This document shows positions 7,463 to 14,200 of a stretch of DNA of 35,760 nucleotides, one piece after another; position 1 is the first letter of the stretch, and each line of letters starts with the position of its first letter. Source of the DNA: Nitrospina sp. Lineage in GTDB: Bacteria; Nitrospinota; Nitrospinia; Nitrospinales; VA-1. A program made the translations under genes and the position numbers. The notes beneath the pieces are model-generated. The model saw only the letters and a list, made by a program, of their open reading frames with translations, did not search any database and was not told the DNA's origin. Location: positions 1-35,760 of the forward strand of contig JABHTG010000034.1 of the NCBI GenBank assembly GCA_018697205.1. The letters are read 5' to 3'.

Positions 7463-8740
7463 ATGGCAAAAAACTTCACACTCCTTCTAACAACTATTTT
7501 TTTGTTATTTATTCTTGGAGAGTGGTTGTTTCCAAGGTTGCTAGGAAAACTTCCCTTACGCTTATATGGTTCTATCGAAACAAACCTCCGAATTTTAGCC
7601 CAAAGTTCGAAGAAGGATCTATTGCCAAATGAATACATAGCCATTGCAGGTGATTCCTATGCAGTTGGGTCAGGAGATTGGTTGGATGAAGCTCGGAAAA
7701 AGAGTTTTTTAGGGTCCCCTGACTATTCCCCCGCCCATTTGATTTATAAAAAAATAGGGATTGATGTTGTCTCTTTTGGTCAGGGCGGTGTTGGTAGTTT
7801 TGGCGGAATTTGGAAAGAGCCAATTACTCAGTTTTTATACATAAACTCCGTCAAAAACTTTCAACTTTTTCCTCCTAAAGTATTTTTGGTTTTTTTTTAT
7901 GAAGGAAATGACATTTACAATAATGTTCAATTTATAAGGGGAAAATTTTTATCGATTCAAAAGGGATCCCAGAAAAATAAAATTGCATTGAATGAAGTCC
8001 CAGCCTTTTTAAACCTAGAATTCCAAAACGTGCTAAATGGCGACTATGATAGAAGTTTATGGAAGAATCTGTTGTTCACAAGATCTTTTATTCAAGGTAT
8101 TTTAAACCTGATGAAAGAATTATCCTCCTTAAACAAAAACCACACATCTTACTTTCCATTTCCCAAAACACCAATCAGCCTTGCATTAATTAATGGAACA
8201 CAAACGCCACTTCCAATGCATTTACAAGGGCCGCCTTTGTTCTTTAAAGCATCAGATCCTATATTAGGACAAAAAGATTTTTCAAGGGATGAACAGTTGA
8301 AGGAATTTTATATAACTGAAGAAGAGTATAAATTAGGTTTGTATGTTTTTGAACAGGCACTAGCTGCTCTGGTAGAATTTTTTCCACAAGCAGAAATCAA
8401 GGTCATATTCATCCCCTCTCCTTTATCTTCCTACCAGATGATCTCCCCGAAAGTTTCGTATAGAGGGATGGTTGGGAACAAAGGTTTAATGGAGACCGCC
8501 ATAATTAAAAAAAGACATGTAAAAATATGCGAATCTATTAAAACTATTTCTTTGGCTAGCGGCGCTTCATTTTTAAATACCACCAAGAGCTTAAGAAAGG
8601 TTTCATCTCAGGGATTTATACATGGTCCAGTCGACTGGGACCATTTCAATAAAGCGGGATATGAGGCATTATCTACGGATATCGCGAAAGTATTTTTAAA
8701 GCCAAAAGGAATTGCTAGGGTAGATAATTGCATTGATTAA
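7463..8740 (+). CDS. Membrane-anchored SGNH/GDSL-family hydrolase
   Basis: 425 residues. A hydrophobic segment at 6-24 is an uncleaved anchor or signal peptide, placing the enzyme at the periplasmic side. Block I is GDSYAVG (63-69, nucleophile S65), block III is GND (148-150), and block V is DWDH (391-394), giving a plausible Ser-Asp-His triad. The core carries a large insertion between residues 150 and 330. SGNH enzymes of this kind remove or transfer acyl groups on polysaccharides. Being 31 bp downstream of the neuB-like gene, it may act on the same surface sugar, for example O-acetylation of a nonulosonate. That link is inference. An AGG-type ribosome site precedes the ATG. Confidence 0.78.
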   Translation: MAKNFTLLLTTIFLLFILGEWLFPRLLGKLPLRLYGSIETNLRILAQSSKKDLLPNEYIAIAGDSYAVGSGDWLDEARKKSFLGSPDYSPAHLIYKKIGIDVVSFGQGGVGSFGGIWKEPITQFLYINSVKNFQLFPPKVFLVFFYEGNDIYNNVQFIRGKFLSIQKGSQKNKIALNEVPAFLNLEFQNVLNGDYDRSLWKNLLFTRSFIQGILNLMKELSSLNKNHTSYFPFPKTPISLALINGTQTPLPMHLQGPPLFFKASDPILGQKDFSRDEQLKEFYITEEEYKLGLYVFEQALAALVEFFPQAEIKVIFIPSPLSSYQMISPKVSYRGMVGNKGLMETAIIKKRHVKICESIKTISLASGASFLNTTKSLRKVSSQGFIHGPVDWDHFNKAGYEALSTDIAKVFLKPKGIARVDNCID

Positions 8741-8798
8741 GGGAGTCTGATGATGAGATGCGGTCTGTTAGTTTTTGAGGTCTTCCTTCCTTTGTTTA

Positions 8799-9767
8799 TT
8801 ATTTGTTGCAACTTTCCTGTAATCGGCATAATCCAGCAACAATACTCCCTAGTATGCAATGGGTCAATGCTGAGATAGCTCCTGGAACAGTTGCTAAACT
8901 AAAATCAGGAAAGTTGTTTCTAGCAAGTTCTGTCGCCAAGCCAGAATTTTGCATCCCTACCTCGATAGATATTGTTTGGGAATTTTTTTTACTAAAATTG
9001 AGCCATTTTGATAAAAGATATCCAAGAATAAATCCTAGTGCGTGTAGAGTGACAATCACGATAACGAGGGTAGGTCCTGTAGAGATAATCTCTTCTTTTT
9101 TGGCGGCGAGAATAAAGTCTACTATGAACACGATTGATATGACAGCGATGAAAGGTGTGTAGGAATTAATTTTTTTGACCCATTTTCTAAAAAAGTGATT
9201 GAGTAAGGCTCCTGCTGTCACTGGCAGTATGACCACCTTAAAAGTGTTTACTAGGAGCCCTGTTGTGTCTACTTGAATTGGTCCTTCTATCGAATTCCGT
9301 GAAATGAATTCGATCATGATGGTAGTGAGTAGCGGCGTTATTAAAACAGCGATAAGGGTGGAAACAGCTGTTAGACTTACGGAAAGAGCAATATTAGTTC
9401 GTGCTATGAAACAAACAACATTGGATGCTGTCCCTCCAGGACAGCAAGCCACCAAAACAATTCCTATTAAATAGTCTATAGGCAAATGAAAAATTTTTGC
9501 GAGGCTAAAACCCAAGAGCGGCATGATGGTATATTGAAGTCCTACGGCAAGGGCAATGGATCGGGGAATTTGAATAACTCGCAGAAAATCTTCTAGACTC
9601 AGAGTTAGTCCCATGCTCAGCATAATGATTCCAAGAAAGTGAGGGATCCATGTGGGCTGAAACCATGTGGCTGTAGAGGGGTTCCATAAAGCTAAACAAG
9701 CACCCCCGACAACCCAGACCGGAAAAAAATTTGCCAGCGTGATGAAAAGTTTTTCGACTCGACTCAC
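8799..9767 (-). CDS. Bile acid:sodium symporter (BASS) family transporter
   Basis: 322 residues, about 9-10 membrane segments. The stretch MLSMGLTLSLEDF (about 50-62) and the motif CCPGGTASNVV (about 108-118) are hallmarks of the BASS/SBF family, which imports organic anions with sodium. Bacterial members carry pyruvate, pantothenate precursors, taurocholate or other organic acids, so the substrate is open. The start is GTG, overlapping the TGA of the upstream methyltransferase gene (GTGA at 9764-9767), indicating translational coupling. It is convergent with the SGNH hydrolase gene, leaving a 58-bp gap without a clear terminator. Length and motifs are complete. Confidence 0.88.
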   Translation of the reverse strand: MSRVEKLFITLANFFPVWVVGGACLALWNPSTATWFQPTWIPHFLGIIMLSMGLTLSLEDFLRVIQIPRSIALAVGLQYTIMPLLGFSLAKIFHLPIDYLIGIVLVACCPGGTASNVVCFIARTNIALSVSLTAVSTLIAVLITPLLTTIMIEFISRNSIEGPIQVDTTGLLVNTFKVVILPVTAGALLNHFFRKWVKKINSYTPFIAVISIVFIVDFILAAKKEEIISTGPTLVIVIVTLHALGFILGYLLSKWLNFSKKNSQTISIEVGMQNSGLATELARNNFPDFSLATVPGAISALTHCILGSIVAGLCRLQESCNK

Positions 9768-10396
9768 AGTTCCGGTTTTTGCGCAATAATACTGGAGAAA
9801 GCCTCTTTGCCATCATCGTAAGTCTGATAGCGAATAATTTTAAATTCTTTGAATATTTCTAGAAGTTCGTTACGTTTTAGGAGATATTTTTGAGGAAAGC
9901 GGGAATACTTTAGAAAGTCGGTATTGAAGGTCTCGATTAAAACCATGCCACCTGGCCTAAGTGAATCCTTTATCTGGCCAAATAAACCTCTGTTCATATA
10001 ATAGGTACAAATAACTAAATCATAAGAGTTTTTTTCTAGTTGATAATTTTCTAAATCAACCACCCTTGTTTCAATTTTAGTATTGAGGTGATTTGCACGT
10101 TGCTTTGCTTTGTTGAGACCTATAGGGGAAATATCTAATCCCAGCACATCGAACCCTTGGGTTGCCAGATAAACTCCATTGCGACCCTCACCCATTGCCA
10201 AATCGAGTGCTTTGTTTTTAGGGAGTAGGTTAATATTGTCCTTTAAGAAAGGGATTGGTTCGATGCCATAAAGAAATCCCTCAATATCATAATATTTATC
10301 CCAGCGACTCTGGTCATTTGGTGCTCCAGAGACTATTACTGGCATCAAGGTACTTAAAATAATTAGAAAAATTAAATTAATTTTTGTGGTCAACAT
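9764..10396 (-). CDS. Class I SAM methyltransferase with an N-terminal export signal
   Basis: 210 residues from ATG at 10396, chosen because CAGG lies 5 nt upstream; an ATG six codons earlier (10414) has no ribosome site. From this start, a lysine-containing N-terminus is followed by about 15 hydrophobic residues and VSGAP, a typical signal peptide. The mature part is a TehB-like methyltransferase: LDLAMGEGRNGVYLA (motif I), VLGLDIS (motif II), YDLVICTYY, and RPGGMVLIET. A SAM enzyme outside the cytosol would lack cofactor. The N-terminus may instead be a membrane anchor facing the cytosol, or the protein may have a changed role. Coupled to the BASS transporter, and preceded by a good promoter. 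Confidence 0.8.
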   Translation of the reverse strand: MLTTKINLIFLIILSTLMPVIVSGAPNDQSRWDKYYDIEGFLYGIEPIPFLKDNINLLPKNKALDLAMGEGRNGVYLATQGFDVLGLDISPIGLNKAKQRANHLNTKIETRVVDLENYQLEKNSYDLVICTYYMNRGLFGQIKDSLRPGGMVLIETFNTDFLKYSRFPQKYLLKRNELLEIFKEFKIIRYQTYDDGKEAFSSIIAQKPEL

Positions 10397-10447
10397 ATTT
10401 ACCTGAAATAGCATTGAGAGAATGGTCTTTATATTTAAGATAATTTA

Positions 10448-10475
10448 ATTCTATTCTAAGACTAAAACCTGTCAA
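10448..10475 (-). promoter_or_regulatory. Sigma70-type promoter for the methyltransferase-BASS operon
   Basis: On the minus strand, TTGACA (10475-10470), a 16-bp spacer, then TAGAAT (10453-10448). Predicted start about 10441, giving a 45-nt leader to the ATG at 10396. The -35 is perfect and the -10 matches 5 of 6. Confidence 0.5.
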
Positions 10476-10584
10476 GGTGAATTCCCGTTTACACACTATG
10501 TTGGACATTGTAGAATTATATAAATACACATAGTTATGACAAGGTCAAAATAAAACAAAGATTAACTATTAAGGAGGAATAGCT

Positions 10585-11130
10585 ATGCAATTGGGTTTGC
10601 GTTTTCTAGTTACAATAACCTGGGGGCTAATTTTTGTTGGGTGTTCGTTTGGTATGTTATCAGTTGTCTCTGCTGAAACGGGAAAAGTAAAACCTGTTAA
10701 AATCTCCTCCGATCAAAGGTATGAAAAACACTTGGACGGCACCATTCTTGATAAAAAAAATGGTTTGATGTGGATGAGTAGCGATTATTGGCAAATGGAA
10801 CATAAATGGGTCAATTGGTATACAGCGAAGGAATATGTTCAACGGATGAATAATAAAAAATTTGCTGGTTACAATGATTGGCGTTTGCCGTCGGTAAAAG
10901 AAGCCACTCTGCTTTATGAAAGACGTAAGCGAAATATAGATAAGGATGGAGATAAAATTTTTATTGATAATATTTTCCCAAAAGGAGCTGGTTGGAGTAC
11001 TTGGACTAGTGAGGATAAATTAAATAAAGCTCTTGTTGTTTCTTTTAAGGATGAAGGTGGAGAGTCTTATCAAGACAAGGTATCAGGAACTGACGCATTT
11101 TTAAGACTCGTTCGCCATGCGACACCATAA
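10585..11130 (+). CDS. Exported Lcl-domain (DUF1566) protein
   Basis: 181 residues behind a strong ribosome site (AAGGAGG, 7 nt from ATG). An N-terminal hydrophobic segment (residues 5-30) ends in VSAE, fitting signal peptidase I; C20 in FVGC could alternatively make it a lipoprotein, though phenylalanine at -3 is unusual. The domain shows DKKNGLMWM (about 56-64), the W/Y-rich helix ending in AGYNDWRLPSVKEA (94-107), and FLRLVR at the end, the Lcl C-terminal fold shared with collagen-like surface proteins and many exported proteins. The biochemical role is not known. It stands just ahead of the cytochrome cluster and shares its direction, but a 134-bp gap suggests a separate transcript. Confidence 0.8.
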   Translation: MQLGLRFLVTITWGLIFVGCSFGMLSVVSAETGKVKPVKISSDQRYEKHLDGTILDKKNGLMWMSSDYWQMEHKWVNWYTAKEYVQRMNNKKFAGYNDWRLPSVKEATLLYERRKRNIDKDGDKIFIDNIFPKGAGWSTWTSEDKLNKALVVSFKDEGGESYQDKVSGTDAFLRLVRHATP

Positions 11131-11264
11131 TGGTTTTTCTTATTCTATAGGATATGATTATTCTGAAGTCCGACAAAGATACTTGATTTAAATAAGGATA
11201 GGTTCTTTTTAGTATTTTAAGAAGGCTTAAAAGTTATTACTCAAAAGTTTTACGTGAGCTGAAA

Positions 11265-11699
11265 ATGGTTAGATACAAGGCTGTGTTGAGTTTAGGGTTT
11301 CTGATAGTACTGACTTTTTCTTCAACTTCAACAAAAGCATTCCACAATGATATTTATTATCCTAGAGTCCCTGAGGATCTTCTTGAAATTATTCAGGATA
11401 TGGATAACCCTTTTCCCCCAACAAGGAAAAATATAAAAGAGGGAAGTAATGTATACTTTGGAAAGGGATTATGTGTCAAATGCCATGGTGTTAAAGGAAA
11501 GGGAATAGAAGTCTCCGGTCACTCTCCACGCAACTTCACTGATCCCAAATGGCAGAATATTCGAACCGATGGAGAAATGATGTGGGTATTAAAAAATGGT
11601 AGTCCAGGAACCAGTATGCCGATTAGAGTTGGAAAAGTAATCAGCGAGGAAGAAGGTTGGAAGGTGATTCTCTTTATCAGGTCATTTGCCGGAGTCTAA
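11265..11699 (+). CDS. Periplasmic monohaem cytochrome c (class I)
   Basis: 144 residues with a signal peptide (hydrophobic 9-20, cleavage near STKA-F). One haem site, CVKCH (C70, C73, H74), and a probable axial methionine M118 in NGSPGTSMP. The C-terminal helix EEGWKVILFIRSF is the usual closing helix. It should carry one electron at a time in the periplasm. The haem domain resembles those at 12956 and 13663 (shared KNGSPGT and RNF motifs), but this copy lacks their two additional cysteines. It lies 106 bp upstream of the dihaem peroxidase gene and is the obvious candidate electron donor to it (inference). Confidence 0.9.
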   Translation: MVRYKAVLSLGFLIVLTFSSTSTKAFHNDIYYPRVPEDLLEIIQDMDNPFPPTRKNIKEGSNVYFGKGLCVKCHGVKGKGIEVSGHSPRNFTDPKWQNIRTDGEMMWVLKNGSPGTSMPIRVGKVISEEEGWKVILFIRSFAGV

Positions 11700-11805
11700 C
11701 GAGATTTGATGAAAAAATTTTAATGACTTGTGAAGAAGCTTTAATCTAAACGTTACATCATATAACAAATACAAGCACAAATATTTTTGCTAAGGAGTAA
11801 GTAAT

Positions 11806-12876
11806 ATGGCGGGGAAAATACTTAAAATAAAATTATTAACGATATTGACATTTATGGGTGCTATTTTTTCTTTTTGTGTTATTTCGCCTGTGAATATTGA
11901 AGCTGCGTCTAAGGGATCCTATGAACTGAAAATTCCATTAGGGTTAGATGAGGAAGCCTTTAAAGTCCCACAAGACAACCCAATGACTAAAGAAAAAGTT
12001 GAACTGGGTCGCTTGCTTTTCTTCGACAAACGTCTTTCAGCTAACAATACAATAGCTTGTGCGAGTTGCCATATACCAGCTTTGGCTTTCACTGACGGAC
12101 AACCTGTTTCGACAGGAATCAATAACCAACAGGGAGGTAGAAGCGCCCCAACTGCTATAAACCGGGGGTTTAGCAAAGCTCAGTTTTGGGATGGTCGTGC
12201 TGCTACTTTAGAAGACCAGTCAATAGGGCCATTCGCTAATTTAATTGAGCATGGGTTTACAAGTCATGATGAGTTAATTAAAAAAATCAACAGTATTCAA
12301 GGTTATAAAAAACTATTTAGTGATGTTTATGGAGTAAATAAATTAACTAAAGAAAATGTTGGTAGAGCGATTGCTTCTTTTCAAAGAACGTTAGTTTCGG
12401 GAAACAGTCCTTTTGATCGTTTTGACTATGAGGGAGATCAAGGTGCTATTTCAGAGTCTGCAAAGAGAGGTAAAAAGCTTTTTTTTGACAAAGCACGATG
12501 TAACCTTTGTCATATGGGTACGAATTTTTCTGATGAGCAGTTTCATAATATAGGGATCGGTTGGGATGATTCTGACACCTTAGATTTAGGTCGTTATCGA
12601 GTAAGCAAAAACGAAAAAGATTTAGGGGCATTTAAGACTCCAACTCTTAGGGAAATTACCAAGACAGCTCCATATATGCATGATGGTAGGTTTGCAACCC
12701 TTAAAGACGTAATTGCACATTACAACAAGGGGGGTATTAAAAATCCCTTCTTGGATAATCAGATCATACCGCTTAAACTTTCCGATTCCGAGATAGACGA
12801 TTTGGTTGCAATGCTTCGTGCTTTAGAGGGAGAAGGTTGGCAGCATGTTAAAGTGCCTACAGAATTCCCGCAATAA
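11806..12876 (+). CDS. Dihaem cytochrome-c peroxidase / MauG-family protein
   Basis: 356 residues with a signal peptide (hydrophobic 10-27, cleavage near IEAAS). Two haem sites: CASCH (85-89) and CNLCH (232-236). Family motifs include LGRLLFFDKRLS (68-79), AFTDG (94-98), FWDGRA (127-132), GPFAN (141-145) and FKTPTLREI...APYMHDGR (276-295). Such enzymes reduce hydrogen peroxide using electrons from small cytochromes or, in the MauG branch, oxidise protein residues. Telling these apart needs alignment of the residue at the distal haem. Preceded by AAGGAG 8 nt from ATG. It sits in the middle of three monohaem cytochrome genes, which supports a joint periplasmic electron route. Confidence 0.92.
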   Translation: MAGKILKIKLLTILTFMGAIFSFCVISPVNIEAASKGSYELKIPLGLDEEAFKVPQDNPMTKEKVELGRLLFFDKRLSANNTIACASCHIPALAFTDGQPVSTGINNQQGGRSAPTAINRGFSKAQFWDGRAATLEDQSIGPFANLIEHGFTSHDELIKKINSIQGYKKLFSDVYGVNKLTKENVGRAIASFQRTLVSGNSPFDRFDYEGDQGAISESAKRGKKLFFDKARCNLCHMGTNFSDEQFHNIGIGWDDSDTLDLGRYRVSKNEKDLGAFKTPTLREITKTAPYMHDGRFATLKDVIAHYNKGGIKNPFLDNQIIPLKLSDSEIDDLVAMLRALEGEGWQHVKVPTEFPQ

Positions 12877-12897
12877 AAATAAAATTTATCAGCTAAT

Positions 12898-12916
12898 TCA
12901 TAACCGTAAGTTATGA
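12898..12916. repeat. Small inverted repeat between peroxidase and cytochrome genes
   Basis: TCATAAC (12898-12904), 5-base loop CGTAA, GTTATGA (12910-12916). Perfect 7-bp stem in the 79-bp gap. No T-run follows, so it may be a weak mRNA hairpin or a regulator site. Confidence 0.3.
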
Positions 12917-12955
12917 TTAGAAGGGTAGTTTTACTTAAAGCTAGAATAAAACTCT

Positions 12956-13486
12956 ATGGTCTACTTTACACGTTTTAAACCTAGGTTTTTGGTGCTTTTT
13001 GCCGCGTTGATTTTTTTGTTATCTTATGTCGGAGAAGCATTTTCTGGCCCCAGTGTGAGACATGGTTTGAGGCAGTATAGACAACATGATATGCATCATG
13101 GAGCTGGCCATATGGGCAAAGGAACGTGTCCGCAAGTACGATACACTGCATCGGCACCTGATGAATTTTTGAAATTAAAAAACCCATTAAAAACCGATTC
13201 GATGAACTTATTTGCAGGGGAATCGCTCTTTCATACAGATGCGCAACCGACAGCATGCAAGATTTGTCATGGTTCAACAGGTAATGGGATGGGAATGATG
13301 GCGCCTGGTCTTAACCCTCCACCAAGAAACTTCTCTTGCTCTGAGACGATGAAAAATATATCAGATGGTCAGATGTTCTGGGTTGTGAAAAACGGATCGC
13401 CTGGCACGGGAATGAATGCTTATAAAAATTTGACTGATGAACAAGTCTGGCAAATCATCCTTTATCTTCGAACACTGGCTAATTAG
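12956..13486 (+). CDS. Periplasmic monohaem cytochrome c with CPQVR motif
   Basis: 176 residues with a signal peptide (hydrophobic 10-26, then GEAFSG). The mature N-terminus is rich in His and Met (about residues 36-53: RHGLRQ, HDMHHGAGHM), which could bind metal. Then CPQVR (C58), haem motif CKICH (C101, C104, H105), an additional cysteine C128 in NFSC, and probable axial M153 in NGSPGTGM. C58 and C128 are conserved in the paralogue at 13663 but absent from the cytochrome at 11265, suggesting a disulfide. Likely an electron carrier. A putative terminator follows at 13584-13619. Function beyond electron transfer is unknown. Confidence 0.88.
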   Translation: MVYFTRFKPRFLVLFAALIFLLSYVGEAFSGPSVRHGLRQYRQHDMHHGAGHMGKGTCPQVRYTASAPDEFLKLKNPLKTDSMNLFAGESLFHTDAQPTACKICHGSTGNGMGMMAPGLNPPPRNFSCSETMKNISDGQMFWVVKNGSPGTGMNAYKNLTDEQVWQIILYLRTLAN

Positions 13487-13583
13487 ATGTGGGTAGAAAA
13501 GTTAGTTAATATTTTGAACAATTAATTTAAATAAGGTAATTTTTTAAGTAGCATATCAATTCACTTGATGGTCCCTCTCGAAG

Positions 13584-13619
13584 AAAGTGACCTTCTGATT
13601 TTCAGGTTCACTTTTCTTT
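13584..13619 (+). terminator. Putative intrinsic terminator after the CPQVR cytochrome gene
   Basis: Stem AAAGTGA/TCACTTT (13584-13590 / 13608-13614) extended by CCT/AGG (13591-13593 / 13604-13606) with one bulged T (13607), loop 10 nt, then T-rich CTTTA. It lies 98 bp after the stop of the 12956 gene. The stem is imperfect and the T tract short, so termination may be partial. Confidence 0.45.
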
Positions 13620-13662
13620 ATATAGTTGTACTAAGTTAATGGAATTTTGAAGAGAGAAAAGT

Positions 13663-14172
13663 GTGAAGCTTATTATTATATTTACGAGCTTTTTTTTTGT
13701 ATTTCAAGTTGTAGAGGTTTCTTCAGATGGGAAATTGAGTTCTTTAGATCGTTATCTGTCCAATATACCCATGTACTCTGCAAATTATTTAGTTATTGCT
13801 TCAGGCATTTGCCCTCAGGTGCGTAAAACCAAAAAAGCACCTTCAAAGTACGTTCTTAAAAAAAACCCCTTATTCGCTAATACAAAAAATATTAAACGAG
13901 GGGAATCGCTTTATCAGAAAGAAGCAAAACCTACAGCTTGTAAAATGTGCCATGGTGTTCAAGGCAATGGGAATGGACGTTTGGCGCGTGGGTTGGAACC
14001 TGCCCCCAGAAACTTTACCTGTGAAGAAACAATGAAATTCCTGTCAGATGGTCAGCTGTTTTGGATTATTAAAAATGGATCCAAAGGAACTGCCATGCCA
14101 GCTCATAAATTTTTCATGAGCGATAAAGATATATGGCAGGTAATTCATTACTTGAAGCGATTTGCTTATTAA
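13663..14172 (+). CDS. Second CPQVR-motif monohaem cytochrome c
   Basis: 169 residues, start GTG with GAAGAGAG upstream. The first 20 residues are hydrophobic and form a signal peptide or anchor. It is a clear paralogue of the 12956 product: CPQVR (C50), KNPL, GESLY, PTACKMCHG (haem C93, C96, H97), NFTC (C120), SDGQLFW, and NGSKGTAM (axial M145). The His/Met-rich stretch of the first copy is missing. The conserved pair C50/C120 again lies outside the haem site. Probably a tandem duplication that has diverged. It may have its own transcript because of the hairpin at 13584-13619. Convergent with ettA; a short A/T hairpin (14172-14200) separates the stops. Confidence 0.88.
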   Translation: MKLIIIFTSFFFVFQVVEVSSDGKLSSLDRYLSNIPMYSANYLVIASGICPQVRKTKKAPSKYVLKKNPLFANTKNIKRGESLYQKEAKPTACKMCHGVQGNGNGRLARGLEPAPRNFTCEETMKFLSDGQLFWIIKNGSKGTAMPAHKFFMSDKDIWQVIHYLKRFAY

Positions 14173-14200
14173 TGTTTTTTTCTTAACAAAAAAATAACAT
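14173..14200. terminator. Possible bidirectional A/T hairpin between convergent genes
   Basis: ATGTTTTTTT, short spacer, then AAAAAAATAACAT between the cytochrome stop and the ettA stop. The arms pair with one bulge, and each strand carries a T-run. All A/T, so a weak terminator at best. Confidence 0.3.

Noticed and set aside
8803-9162. 119-codon plus-strand frame antisense to the BASS transporter
   Set aside because: Overlaps a well-supported transporter gene on the other strand and has no recognisable motifs.
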